Part shown: in pieces, positions 38,053 to 47,428 of the stretch | How positions within the stretch are numbered: position 1 is the first letter of the stretch | Layout of the letters: the number at the start of each line of letters is the position of its first letter | Assembly (NCBI RefSeq): GCF_014269205.2 | Contig: NZ_JABWRY020000001.1 | Coordinates: 2,852,001 to 2,916,000, forward strand | DNA: 64,000 nucleotides | Direction: 5' to 3' | Origin: Pseudomonas kermanshahensis | GTDB lineage: Bacteria > Pseudomonadota > Gammaproteobacteria > Pseudomonadales > Pseudomonadaceae | Notes under the pieces: generated by a model | What the model was told of the DNA's origin: nothing | Seen by the model: only the letters and a program-made list of their open reading frames with translations | Databases searched by the model: none | Program-made: the position numbers and the translations under genes

Positions 38053-39519
38053 TTACACCGCGGCACCCGTGGCCGATTTCAACTTTTCATTGAGGTGGTC
38101 CGCCAACCTGACGGCAAACTGCAACAACGGCATGGTCGGGTTGGACGCGCCGCCCTTGGCAAAGATACTGCTTCCCGCCACATAGAGATTCTGGGTACCG
38201 AACACTTTGCAATTGGCGTCGACCACACCGAACTCAGGTGACGCAGCCATGCGCGTGGTGCCCATGTGATGGGCATGCGGCGCCATCTTCAACGGCACCG
38301 ATGTGTCGTAGACGAAATCGTTGAGCTTGACGAAGCCCAGGTCCATGTCGGCAAATTGCTTGGCCAGTTCGGTGCCGATGCACTTGATGGTGTGCCTGTC
38401 ACTTTCGCTCAGTGCCCAATGCACGTTGACCTTGGCCACCCCCAACTCGTCTTTTTCGTCCAGCAGTGAAATGCGGCTTTGCCGGTTGGGAAACTGCTCG
38501 ATCATGGTGCCGATCACACCGTCGCCCGGGCAGCTGAACTTGGCAAAGAAGGCGATCTTGTCGGCGACGCCCATGTCACAGGCAAGGTTTTCCAGAAAGT
38601 GTTTGACCTCGGCCGTGCGGCCATACGTCTGCACGTCCGAGAGCAGTGAAGCGGTGATATTGCCTTTACCGGCCTGGTATTCCTCAACAAAGGCGTCGGT
38701 GGTGTAGTACTGACGCATCTGGGTATCCTGGTCCGACTTCAGGATGAACGTGCCCATGTCGATGTTCAGGTGCTCCATGAAGCAACACCCGGTCAACCCT
38801 TCCTTGTTGACGATACCCGCGGCCAACAGGGATTCACTGTTCAGTAACTGCCGGGCATTCTCGATGGCGCCCGTCGCCAGGATGAAGTTTCTGGCCACCA
38901 CGCGCTGACGATGACGGTCGTAATCGGACACCACCGCAGCCACCACATGGCCCGACGCTTTGTCGAACTCCAGGTCGACGCAGTTGCAATTGATGAACAC
39001 ATCCAGCCCGTGGGTCTCGTTCAGTGCAGTCGCGTACTTCTGCGCAAAGCGCGTTGGAGGGCTCAGCAGGAAGCGGTCGGGTTCGAAGTCATCACCCGCA
39101 AGCCCGGTGTTCATCGCGTGAAACTCCGAGCCTGGCGGCAAATCGACGATGTCCATGGCCGCCGCCAGGTAGCCCTCGATCTCCGAGTAGGGGATCGGCC
39201 AGCCGGGCAAGTCGCCGGGCGGCGCCACGGCGAAGTCTGAAGGGGTGAACGGCCGGCAGCGCCCTGCCCAGTGGTTGGACGTGCCGCCCAGGTAACGCAG
39301 GCGTGTTTCCTCGGCGTACAGTTCGAGCCCCGTCGAGGCGCACTTATACAGCCCTTGCGAGTGCGGCGAATATTCACGCCCACCGCCCTCGGCCAGCAGC
39401 ACGTTCCAACCCGCAGCTGCCAGCCGCAGGCCCAGGGTAATGCCAGCGGGGCCGGCCCCGATGATGCAAAAGTCATAGTCGTCACGCAGCGTTTTCTGCT
39501 GCTGATAGTCCTTGATCAT
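38053..39519 (-). CDS. GMC-family FAD oxidoreductase in the EPS operon
   Basis: 488 residues. FAD-binding motif FCIIGAGPAGITLGLRLAAA, then LAEGGGREY, RYLGGTSNHWAGRCRPF, the second FAD segment LATGAIENARQLLNS and the C-terminal active site HAHHMGTTRMAASPEFGVVD with NLYVAGSSIFAKGGASNPTM. This is the glucose-methanol-choline fold, which oxidises alcohols or sugars. It has no signal peptide, but the gene upstream, overlapping by four bases, encodes a 64-residue Tat-signal protein. This recalls gluconate- and fructose-dehydrogenase complexes, in which a small Tat-signal subunit carries the flavoprotein across the membrane. A role in oxidising a sugar of the polymer is inferred from position. Confidence 0.85.
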   Translation of the reverse strand: MIKDYQQQKTLRDDYDFCIIGAGPAGITLGLRLAAAGWNVLLAEGGGREYSPHSQGLYKCASTGLELYAEETRLRYLGGTSNHWAGRCRPFTPSDFAVAPPGDLPGWPIPYSEIEGYLAAAMDIVDLPPGSEFHAMNTGLAGDDFEPDRFLLSPPTRFAQKYATALNETHGLDVFINCNCVDLEFDKASGHVVAAVVSDYDRHRQRVVARNFILATGAIENARQLLNSESLLAAGIVNKEGLTGCCFMEHLNIDMGTFILKSDQDTQMRQYYTTDAFVEEYQAGKGNITASLLSDVQTYGRTAEVKHFLENLACDMGVADKIAFFAKFSCPGDGVIGTMIEQFPNRQSRISLLDEKDELGVAKVNVHWALSESDRHTIKCIGTELAKQFADMDLGFVKLNDFVYDTSVPLKMAPHAHHMGTTRMAASPEFGVVDANCKVFGTQNLYVAGSSIFAKGGASNPTMPLLQFAVRLADHLNEKLKSATGAAV

Positions 39520-39710
39520 GCTGGCTCGTTCCGGAAGTACTGAGAAGGCAACACCCAGCCGTTGATCACCACGAACCCGGGTTTTTCGACGGGTTTGCGT
39601 GCAACGTCTGCGGCCACCCCAAACACCGCGCCGCCAACGCCCAGCAGGACACAGCTCTGGAGAAAACCCCTACGACCCAACTGCGGAGTACACAACGTAA
39701 GCTTCCCCAT
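39516..39710 (-). CDS. Tiny Tat-signal protein, probable partner of the GMC oxidoreductase
   Basis: 64 residues. A twin-arginine motif (LGRRGFLQS) is followed by a hydrophobic stretch (VLLGVGGAVFGVAADVA) and a 25-residue tail, KPGFVVINGWVLPSQYF. It overlaps the GMC gene by ATGA, so the two are translated together. In family terms it resembles the front of the small subunit of membrane FAD dehydrogenases, but is much shorter than those (about 150-200 residues). Its likely job is to carry the flavoenzyme out through Tat. It may also be a decayed subunit. Confidence 0.75.
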   Translation of the reverse strand: MGKLTLCTPQLGRRGFLQSCVLLGVGGAVFGVAADVARKPVEKPGFVVINGWVLPSQYFRNEPA

Positions 39711-39794
39711 GATCCCCAGACCTATCTCGATGAAGTGTTAACAATCAGTCACTCGACCGCCCCCACATTGCACCATCGCCCGCCTCTGGCCTCA

Positions 39795-41171
39795 TCACAG
39801 CCATTCGAAGAAACGGGTCGCCAACAGCCCACAGAGTGCCCCCACGGCCACCATCGGCAGTACCACCAACTCGCGTTTGACACTGAAGATATCCAGCTTG
39901 CAGTTAACGTAGACCACCAACAGCAGCGTCGGGAAGGTATGCAGGGCCACCCCCCAGATTGCGTAGTCGACACCGCCAATGGCCAGCAGCAGTGGCAACA
40001 AGCCCCATAACGAGACTAGCCGGATGATGTTGTCCATGGCCTGGTATTTCGTCAGGCCCAGGGCAATCCATATCTGATGTGCCAAGGTATAGCGCAGCGT
40101 GAAGAACGACAGCGAAAGAATCGCAAGAATCGTACCCGCCTCGGTGTAGCGCGCGTCGTACATCCAGCCGATCAACAACGGGCTGGCGGTCAGGAACACC
40201 CCGCAGGCAAACAGCATCACAAGGTCGACCAGCAACCTGAAACGGAAGTACAGCGCCTTCAGGCGTGCCTTGTCACCTTCCCGAGCGGCTTCGCTGAACG
40301 CGGGCAGCGCTACCGAGCCCACCAGTTTCAGCAACCCGGTCTGCACGGACCCGAGGATCAGCACGGCAATCGAATACACCCCCAACTGCCCCGCTGACAT
40401 GCTCGCACCAAACCAGATTCGGTCACCGTACATGGCCAGTACGCCGACCATCGACGACAGCAGTATCCAGCGGCCAAACACGATCAGCTCGGTCAGCGCG
40501 CTTCGGTCCCACTGCAGGCGGTTGTTCGGCCCTTTCAGCGCCAGGTGCCCCAGCAAGGTGCCCGCCAGGGCACTGACCAGGCCGGCGATCACCAGCGACC
40601 AGATCGACCGGGTGAAATAACCAATCACCAGCATCGCGATCAAACCGACCACTTGCGAGGCGAGGTCCACCAATACCACGCGCTTCTGTTGGAAAGTTCG
40701 TACGGCGACATCTATCTTGGTCGATTGGAATCCCCAGATGATGGCCGAAAGGCCGGTCACCGCAAGTACCATCGGCAGCTCGGGGGCGGCGTAAGTGGAG
40801 TCCGCCGGCCACAGGTTGGCCAACTGCGCGAACCAGGAGGCGGCGGCCAGCAGCAAGGTCAGGGCAAACAGGACGAAGCCGCGGATGATCTGGACGGTCC
40901 AGGCGGTATTGAGAAACTCGGGGTCGTCGCCCCGGTGGCTCTGGATGATGTTCTGGCGCAGGCCAACATCGGACAGCAAGTGCAAAAGTACCGAAACCGT
41001 GGTGGCGATGACCATCACACCGAACATTTCCGGCAGCAACAAACGGGCCATGATCAGGTTGCCGCCCAGGCGCATGACCTGTGACGCCACCAGCGACACC
41101 AGGTTCCATGACCCGGCCTTCAGTGCGCGCTTGCGCAGGCTCGCGGAGGCTGACACATCAATCGACGGCAT
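39795..41171 (-). CDS. Wzx-type polysaccharide flippase
   Basis: 458 residues, about 12-14 membrane helices, MATE/polysaccharide-transporter fold. The start KRALKAGSWNLVSLVASQVM RL.. pattern and the segment PEMFGVMVIATTVSVLLHLL are typical, as is SVALPAFSEAAREGDKARLK in mid-protein. It would move the lipid-linked repeat unit to the periplasmic face. It is the first gene of the minus-strand operon that ends with the priming transferase. A promoter should lie in 41172-41265, shared with the divergent polymerase gene. Confidence 0.9.
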   Translation of the reverse strand: MPSIDVSASASLRKRALKAGSWNLVSLVASQVMRLGGNLIMARLLLPEMFGVMVIATTVSVLLHLLSDVGLRQNIIQSHRGDDPEFLNTAWTVQIIRGFVLFALTLLLAAASWFAQLANLWPADSTYAAPELPMVLAVTGLSAIIWGFQSTKIDVAVRTFQQKRVVLVDLASQVVGLIAMLVIGYFTRSIWSLVIAGLVSALAGTLLGHLALKGPNNRLQWDRSALTELIVFGRWILLSSMVGVLAMYGDRIWFGASMSAGQLGVYSIAVLILGSVQTGLLKLVGSVALPAFSEAAREGDKARLKALYFRFRLLVDLVMLFACGVFLTASPLLIGWMYDARYTEAGTILAILSLSFFTLRYTLAHQIWIALGLTKYQAMDNIIRLVSLWGLLPLLLAIGGVDYAIWGVALHTFPTLLLVVYVNCKLDIFSVKRELVVLPMVAVGALCGLLATRFFEWL

Positions 41172-41265
41172 GACTTCAATCTCTGACTGATTGGCTAAAA
41201 GTCACTATAGTTTCAATTAGCCATGATGCTAGCCGTGCCCACCAAGGGAAAGGTGTCCTTAGCCA

Positions 41266-42792
41266 ATGCCTGAACATTTTCGTGCGTTGATCGTCATTCT
41301 GTTTCTGGCAGGCGTCGTTTTTGTCATGGCGCGCCGCCCGGCGACAGACCTCATCCCCTACAGCGACTTCAAGCGCCGGCGTAACCTGTGGTTCGTCCTG
41401 ACGCTGGTGGCCTTCGCCTCCCACAGCTTCTGGGTGTACGTGGCCGCTGCCGGGCTGATCATGTACATCGCCGGGCGGCGCGAACGCAATGCCATGGCGC
41501 TGTTTTTCATGTTGCTGTTCCTGATTCCGCCGGCCTCGGTGCAAATACCTGGGTTTGGCGTGGTCAACTACCTGGTCGACCTCAACCATGTTCGCCTGCT
41601 GACGCTGTGCGTGCTGCTGCCGGCGGCGCTGGCCCTGAGCAGGCAAAGCGATACCCTGCGCTTCGGCCGCACCTGGCCCGACAAGCTGCTGGCGGCCAGC
41701 CTGGTGCTGATGAGTGTGCTGTACCTGCGTGAAACCACCCTGACCGACACCTTGCGCCAGGCGCTCTACCTGTATGTCGATGTGTTCTTGCCCTACTACG
41801 TCGCCAGCCGAGGGCTCAAGGAGATCAGTGATTTCAAGGACGCCATGCTGGCATTCGTACTGGCATCCTTCGTCCTGGCACTGATCGGCTTTGCCGAGTT
41901 CGTCCGCCACTGGCTGCTGTACAACGCCCTGATCGATGCCATGGGCGTGCAGTGGAGCATGTCCAGCTACCTGAGCCGTGGTGGCTCGCTACGGGCCAGC
42001 GCCACCACCGGGCAGGCAATTGCGCTGGGCTACGTGATGAGTGTGGCCATCGGCCTGTACCTGTTCGTCCAGGGCTATGTGCGCAGCCAGCTGCAGCGGG
42101 TGCTCGGCGCCCTGCTGCTGGCTGCCGGGCTTTTCGCGCCGTTGTCCCGCGGCCCCTGGATTGGCGCTGTGGTTATCGTCGTGGTGTTCATTGCCATGGG
42201 CAAAGGCGCCATCAAGCGCCTGACTGTGCTTGCCCTTGCCGGCGTACTGGCTCTGCCGCTGCTGACTGTGCTGCCTGGGGGCGACAAGGTGCTGGACCTG
42301 TTGCCTTTCATCGGCAATATCGAAAAAGAGAACATCACCTACCGGGAACGCTTGATCGACAACTCCTGGATCGTGATCCAACGTAACCCCTTGTTCGGTT
42401 CGTTCGACTTCCGTAACACCCCTGAAATGCAGTCGATGATTCAGGGGGAAGGCATTATCGACATCGTCAACACCTACGTCAGCCTGGCCCTGCGGGTCGG
42501 GTTGGTTGGGCTCGCGCTGTTCGTGGCATTTTTCGTCACCGTGTTGCTGGGCATCCGCAAGGCCATGCGCGCGTTCCCCGACAAGGATGACGAGCAACGG
42601 CAACTGGGCCGGGCGCTGTTGGCGACGCTGGTGGGGATCCTGGTGATCATCTTCACCGTCAGCAGCATCACTATCATCCCCACCGTGTACTGGTCGGTCG
42701 CAGGGCTTGGGGTGGCCTACATACAGCGGGTGCGCAGGCTCCGTTCCAGCCAGGCCAGCGACCTTCCCGCTGCCGGCCTTCAAATCAGGTGA
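41266..42792 (+). CDS. Wzy-like polysaccharide polymerase (O-antigen ligase family)
   Basis: 508 residues, about 11-12 membrane helices with a large periplasmic loop. The family motif surrounds TTGQAIALGYVMSVAIGLYL and LFAPLSRGPWIGAVVIVVVF, and PTVYWSVAGLG lies near the end. It would join repeat units at the periplasmic face. It starts divergently from the flippase gene and overlaps the start of the downstream hydrolase gene, so they form one unit. Confidence 0.85.
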   Translation: MPEHFRALIVILFLAGVVFVMARRPATDLIPYSDFKRRRNLWFVLTLVAFASHSFWVYVAAAGLIMYIAGRRERNAMALFFMLLFLIPPASVQIPGFGVVNYLVDLNHVRLLTLCVLLPAALALSRQSDTLRFGRTWPDKLLAASLVLMSVLYLRETTLTDTLRQALYLYVDVFLPYYVASRGLKEISDFKDAMLAFVLASFVLALIGFAEFVRHWLLYNALIDAMGVQWSMSSYLSRGGSLRASATTGQAIALGYVMSVAIGLYLFVQGYVRSQLQRVLGALLLAAGLFAPLSRGPWIGAVVIVVVFIAMGKGAIKRLTVLALAGVLALPLLTVLPGGDKVLDLLPFIGNIEKENITYRERLIDNSWIVIQRNPLFGSFDFRNTPEMQSMIQGEGIIDIVNTYVSLALRVGLVGLALFVAFFVTVLLGIRKAMRAFPDKDDEQRQLGRALLATLVGILVIIFTVSSITIIPTVYWSVAGLGVAYIQRVRRLRSSQASDLPAAGLQIR

Positions 42793-42797
42793 TGCCC

Positions 42798-45398
42798 ATG
42801 AGCCGTTTCCCCTTGCGCCCCTTCATGCGGGTATCCCTGTTCGTTGGCCTGGCCGTCATGTCCCAGGCTGGCTGGGCCTCCGGGTGGGTCGTCAGCGTCG
42901 AAGAGCAAAACGGCCTGCCCAGCGTGACACGCGGTGGCGGGCAGGTGATGAAAGCCAAGTTCGACTTCTGGGCGGCTAACTGGAGCTGGACTGGCTTCTA
43001 CACTGCCATGAAGGTCAATGCGCCCTACAGCTACACCCTGCAGGGCAAGAACAAGCAGTTGGACTTCGACCTGACGGCGGATATCCGCAAGCCGCAAACA
43101 CAAACCTTGACCTGGGCGTTCGACCTGACCGCACACAGCAGGCAGACCAACGTGATGGGCGGCGGCATCGTTTTCCAGTTCGACCCGGCCCTGTTCAACG
43201 GGGAGATGGGCGCCCCCGTGCTGTTGCCCGACAACCGGGGCTGGTCCTGGGGCAAGGATGCGCAAGGCAGGCGCATCGAGATGCGCTTCGAACCTGCACT
43301 GGCGAAGGTATACTTCGAGCCCGGCAGCAATGCCGAGATCCGCGCATTCTTCTACAAAGACCCCATCAGCGCCGGCCAGCAGCAGATCAAGGCGACATTG
43401 AACGTGACGGGCGATATCGAGCTGGGCCCAACCCCCACCGAGCGCTTTGGCCTGCAAGACCCCGCGCAGTGGCCCGACGACCAGCTTGACTGGCAAACCT
43501 CGCCGGTCGACCTGTCTTTTCTCAACGCTCCCGAGAAACCGGCAGGCAAGCGCGGCTTTGTAAAGGCCTCCGGCGAGCAACTGGCGTTCGAGGACAACAC
43601 CCCCGTGCGTTTCTGGGGCACTAACCTGTCTGCGTACTCGCTGTTCAAGACGCCAGACGAGGAAATCATCAAACAGGCCAAACGCCTGTCGGCACTGGGT
43701 TTCAACCTCGTCCGGCTGCACCACCACGACTCCCCATGGGTCAGCCCGAACGTGTTTGGCGACGGCACCTTGATTCGCGATACCCAGCAGCTCAATGCCG
43801 AGTCGCTGCGCAAGATCGACCTGTGGGTCAAAAGCCTCAAGGACGAGGGCATCTACGTCTGGCTCGACATGCACGTACAGCGCGCCCTCACCGCCAATGA
43901 CAACATCGATGACTTCAAGGAGCTGGCCAAGGGCGAGCCCAGGGTCGACCTTAAAGGCTACGCCTATGTGAACAAGAGCATTCAACAGGCCATGAAACGC
44001 TTTATTGAGCAGTACATGACCCATGTGAACCCCTACACCGGCCTAGCCTACAAAGACGACCCGGCCATTGCTGCGGTTTTGATCACCAACGAAAACGACA
44101 TCACCCAGCACTACGGCAACGCCCTGATGCCGGACAAAAAAGTCCCCGCACATACCAAGCTTTACCAGGAGCAGGCAGACGCCTTCGCCAAGCACAATGA
44201 CCTGCCTGCAGACCGCACCTGGCGCGCCTGGGAACATGGCCCGTCGAAGCTCTTCTTGAATGATCTGGAACGCCGTTTCGATGTCGAAATGATTACGCAC
44301 CTGCGCAGTCTGGGGGTCAAGGTACCCATTGCCACCACCAGCACCTGGGGCGGCAATGGCCTGAGCGCGCTGCCCGCGCTGACCTCGGGCGATGTGATCG
44401 ATGCGCACAGCTACGGCGCCATCGGCCAGCTCGAGAAGAACCCGCTGACCAGCGACGGGATGATCAACTGGATTGCCGCGGCCCAGGTCGTCGGCCTGCC
44501 CCTGACGGTCACCGAATGGAACGCTGAACCCTTCCCCCTGCCCGACCGCCATTCGCTGCCCCTGTATGTGGCGGGCACGGCCAGCCACCAAGGCTGGGAC
44601 GCCATGATGCAATATGCCTATAGTCAGCAGGCCTTCAACAGCGGTTGGCGCACGGCAGACAACTGGCACGCGTACAACGACCCGGCCATGCTGGCCACGC
44701 TCCCCGCGGCTGCCCTGCTCTACCGCCGTGCGGACGTGCAGCAAGCCACCACCCGTTACGTCTTCGCGCCAACACCCGCCACCTTGTTCAACCAAGACAT
44801 CACGCCGCGCAACTCGCTGCTGCTGCGCACCGCCATGGAAAAAGGCAGGCTGCAGATCGCCATGCCGCAGACGCCGGAGTTGCCCTGGTTGAAACCCAGC
44901 GTCATCCCGACCGATGCCCAAGTGCTGCGTGACCCTGCCCAATCGTTGCTGCCCCCTGACGCCAGCGAGTCGGTAACCGATACCGGGGAGCTCAAGCGCA
45001 ACTGGCAACAAGGCCTCTACACTATCGATACCCCCCTGACCCAGGCGGCGACCGGCTGGCTGGGCGGTCGAACCCTCAACCTTGGGCAGGTCGAGGTACA
45101 GGCAAAGACGCCTTATGCCAGTGTCGTCGTGCAGAGCCTAGATGCCAAACCGCTGGGCCAGGCTCGCAGCCTGCTGATCTCACTGGGCACCCGGGCTGTG
45201 CCCAAGGTCGACGACAAGACACCGTTCAATGTCGAGCCCTTCGAAGGCACCCTGGCCATCCAGGCGGCGGGCGGTCTGAAACTGTTCGCGCGCGATGCAC
45301 ACGCGCAGCTCAAGGAATTGCCAGTGGCGTACCAGAACGGGCGCTATGTGATCACGTTCGATGGCCAGTACATGTCCAACTGGCTGTTCTTGAAATAG
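42798..45398 (+). CDS. Exported glycoside hydrolase-like protein (clan GH-A)
   Basis: 866 residues with a signal peptide (MSRFPLRPFMRVSLFVGLAV to WAS). The N-terminal 220 residues look like a beta-sandwich. A TIM-barrel follows: FWGTNLSAYSLFKTPDEEII, NLVRLHHHDSPW, probable acid/base Glu in LITNENDITQHYG (about residue 430) and nucleophile Glu in LTVTEWNAEPFP (about 570), as in GH5-like enzymes. A C-terminal 200-residue region is beta-rich. It would cut or trim the polymer in the periplasm or outside, as Psl- and Pel-linked hydrolases do. The exact GH family is not identified. ATG 42798 has AGGTGA; 42792 is possible. Overlap with the polymerase gene indicates coupling. Confidence 0.78.
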   Translation: MSRFPLRPFMRVSLFVGLAVMSQAGWASGWVVSVEEQNGLPSVTRGGGQVMKAKFDFWAANWSWTGFYTAMKVNAPYSYTLQGKNKQLDFDLTADIRKPQTQTLTWAFDLTAHSRQTNVMGGGIVFQFDPALFNGEMGAPVLLPDNRGWSWGKDAQGRRIEMRFEPALAKVYFEPGSNAEIRAFFYKDPISAGQQQIKATLNVTGDIELGPTPTERFGLQDPAQWPDDQLDWQTSPVDLSFLNAPEKPAGKRGFVKASGEQLAFEDNTPVRFWGTNLSAYSLFKTPDEEIIKQAKRLSALGFNLVRLHHHDSPWVSPNVFGDGTLIRDTQQLNAESLRKIDLWVKSLKDEGIYVWLDMHVQRALTANDNIDDFKELAKGEPRVDLKGYAYVNKSIQQAMKRFIEQYMTHVNPYTGLAYKDDPAIAAVLITNENDITQHYGNALMPDKKVPAHTKLYQEQADAFAKHNDLPADRTWRAWEHGPSKLFLNDLERRFDVEMITHLRSLGVKVPIATTSTWGGNGLSALPALTSGDVIDAHSYGAIGQLEKNPLTSDGMINWIAAAQVVGLPLTVTEWNAEPFPLPDRHSLPLYVAGTASHQGWDAMMQYAYSQQAFNSGWRTADNWHAYNDPAMLATLPAAALLYRRADVQQATTRYVFAPTPATLFNQDITPRNSLLLRTAMEKGRLQIAMPQTPELPWLKPSVIPTDAQVLRDPAQSLLPPDASESVTDTGELKRNWQQGLYTIDTPLTQAATGWLGGRTLNLGQVEVQAKTPYASVVVQSLDAKPLGQARSLLISLGTRAVPKVDDKTPFNVEPFEGTLAIQAAGGLKLFARDAHAQLKELPVAYQNGRYVITFDGQYMSNWLFLK

Positions 45399-45506
45399 GG
45401 CATTTGGCCATCTACAGTCTCAAGAGACCTGTAGCTGATACTCCCACCTGTTCGATTCAGGGACGACCCGCGGCGTCTGTACAACAGCAGAGTCCTGGAG
45501 GCACGG

Positions 45507-46475
45507 ATGAAGTTTCTGGTTGTCGGTGGCGCAGGTTATATCGGCTCGCACATGGTCAAGCACTTGCTGGCCGCGGGTCATGATGTGGTGGTGGCGGACC
45601 TTGTGTCGCCAGGGCCTGGGGTGCAATGGGCCAAGCTCGACATTGCCGACGAGCCGGCGCTGGATGTGCTGTTCGCCGAGTGCCACTTCGATGCAGTCTT
45701 TCACTTCGCATCGTTCATTCAGGTGGGCGAGTCGGTTGGCGCCCCTGGCAAGTACTACCAGAACAACGTAGCGGCCACCCTGACATTGCTGCAGGCGATG
45801 GTGAATGCGGGCATCAAGCGGCTGGTGTTTTCCTCCAGCGCAGCCGTTTACGGCAACCCGCTGTATGTGCCCATTGACGAGGCGCATGGCAAGGCACCGA
45901 TCAACCCCTACGGGCTCAGCAAGTGGATGGTCGAGCAAATTCTCGAGGACTTCGACCGTGCTTACGGGCTGAAGTCGGTGTGCCTGCGCTACTTTAACGC
46001 CGCAGGGGCTGACCCTGACGGGGAGCTGGGCGAGCGCCATGAGCCGGAAACTCACCTGATACCGTTGATCCTCCAGGCGGCCGCTGGCAGGCGTGAGGCG
46101 GTCACGGTGTTTGGCCGGGATTACGACACCGCCGATGGCACCTGTATTCGTGATTATGTGCATGTCGCCGACCTGGCTTCGGCACATGCGCTGGCAGTGG
46201 ACTACCTGGTCGCTGGCGGCCCCAGCACGGCGTTCAACCTGGGCAATGGCCTGGGCTTTTCAGTGCAACAAGTGATCGATACCGCCCGCACAGTGACGGG
46301 CCGGCAGATCCACACACTCGATGCACCCCGCCGCGCGGGTGACCCGCCCAGGTTGGTGGCGGATGCAGGCAAGGCGATGAATGTGTTGGGCTGGAGGCCA
46401 GCGTATGCATCGCTGGAGCAGATCGTGGCGCACGCCTGGGGGTGGGAGTTGCAGTACCCGTGGCCTCGGCCGTAA
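45507..46475 (+). CDS. galE: UDP-glucose 4-epimerase
   Basis: 322 residues, short-chain dehydrogenase fold. NAD-binding VVGGAGYIGSHMVKHLLAAG, the Ser of LVFSSSAAVYGNPLYVPIDE, the YxxxK of PYGLSKWMVEQILEDF and CLRYFNAAGADPDGELGERH are all GalE hallmarks. It makes UDP-galactose for the polymer. GGAGG precedes the ATG by five bases. It follows the hydrolase by about 110 bases on the same strand, and its stop is close to an extended REP pair. Confidence 0.93.
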   Translation: MKFLVVGGAGYIGSHMVKHLLAAGHDVVVADLVSPGPGVQWAKLDIADEPALDVLFAECHFDAVFHFASFIQVGESVGAPGKYYQNNVAATLTLLQAMVNAGIKRLVFSSSAAVYGNPLYVPIDEAHGKAPINPYGLSKWMVEQILEDFDRAYGLKSVCLRYFNAAGADPDGELGERHEPETHLIPLILQAAAGRREAVTVFGRDYDTADGTCIRDYVHVADLASAHALAVDYLVAGGPSTAFNLGNGLGFSVQQVIDTARTVTGRQIHTLDAPRRAGDPPRLVADAGKAMNVLGWRPAYASLEQIVAHAWGWELQYPWPRP

Positions 46476-46485
46476 TCATGCGGCT

Positions 46486-46608
46486 ATTCACTATTGGGTG
46501 TAGGAGCAGCCTTGTGCTGCGAAGAGCCCGGTGAAAACACAGCGAATCTTCGCTGCTGTCACCGGCCTCTTCGCAGCACAAGGCTGCTCCTGCATCCCGA
46601 TAGTGAAT
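46486..46608. repeat. REP pair with extended arms, between convergent galE and the tyrosine kinase gene
   Basis: The usual REP pair (TAGGAGCAGCCTTGTGCTGC and its complement) is extended outward by ATTCACTAT and ATAGTGAAT, so the whole 123 bases form a long inverted repeat. It ends 3 bases from the kinase stop. It should act as a bidirectional terminator. Confidence 0.85.
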
Positions 46609-46610
46609 AA

Positions 46611-47417
46611 TCAGTAATAGGTGCGCGGCTTCTCATCCGCCTTGTTCAACACCGTACCAATCAGGTTGACCGTCGCCAGGTGGTGCAGGCATTCCTCGAT
46701 CTCTTGCTTGCTGTTCATGCCGTTGCCCACGACCAACAACACACAGTCGAACTTGGGCATCACGGTGATTGCATCGTCTGAGCTCAACAGCGGCGGCAAA
46801 TCGAAAATGCAGATGCGCGACTCATAGCGGCTGCGCAAGTCGCTGATCAGGTTGTTCACCCGCGGGGACGACAGCATTTCGGTAGACATCGGAATAGGCA
46901 CCCGCGTTGGCAGCACGACAAAACGCGGCAACGTGGGGTTGACCAACACCTCTTCGAGCCCGGCCTGGTCAGACAACAACTCGTTGAGGGCCTTTTCCAT
47001 CGGCAAGCCCAGGCTGCTGCCGACCTTGGGGCGACGCAGGTCGAAGTCCACCAACAGCGCTGTCTTGGTCGTGTGGTGCGCGATACTCATGGCCAGGTTG
47101 ATCGCCAGCACCGTCTTGCCCGCCTCGGGTGTTGGCGAGGTGATGGCCAAGGTGCGCCAGCCGTTTTCCTCCATCGCCTGCAGCACCTGCGTGCGCAACA
47201 GGTCGATCGGCCCACTCATGTTCGAGTTCTTGTTGAACGCGACAATCCGATTGCGCTCAAGGTGCTCCGCACGCAACGGCACCACCTTGGTCTTCACGTA
47301 ATCGAATTGCCCTGGCACTTCTGGAGGCTCCGCCCCTTGGGCGGTTTGCGGTGCCTGGGCAGCACCTGGAGAAACTTGATGAATACCATTGCCAACTACC
47401 GGCTTGATCCTGTCCAT
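46611..47417 (-). CDS. Bacterial tyrosine kinase / CpsD-type ATPase for EPS export
   Basis: 268 residues. Walker A is SPTPEAGKTVLAINLAMSIA, Walker A' LLVDFDLRRPKVG, and Walker B ICIFDLPPLLSSDDAITVMP; these define BY-kinases of the Wzc/CpsD class. The C terminus is only NKADEKPRTYY, so the usual Tyr cluster is reduced to two tyrosines. It is encoded apart from its membrane activator, the Wzc-like protein just upstream, the split arrangement seen in Firmicutes and in several Pseudomonas EPS loci. No Wzb-like phosphatase is in the window. ATG 47417 is preceded by a GTG at 47420. Confidence 0.88.
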   Translation of the reverse strand: MDRIKPVVGNGIHQVSPGAAQAPQTAQGAEPPEVPGQFDYVKTKVVPLRAEHLERNRIVAFNKNSNMSGPIDLLRTQVLQAMEENGWRTLAITSPTPEAGKTVLAINLAMSIAHHTTKTALLVDFDLRRPKVGSSLGLPMEKALNELLSDQAGLEEVLVNPTLPRFVVLPTRVPIPMSTEMLSSPRVNNLISDLRSRYESRICIFDLPPLLSSDDAITVMPKFDCVLLVVGNGMNSKQEIEECLHHLATVNLIGTVLNKADEKPRTYY

Positions 47418-47428
47418 CACTGCTTTCC

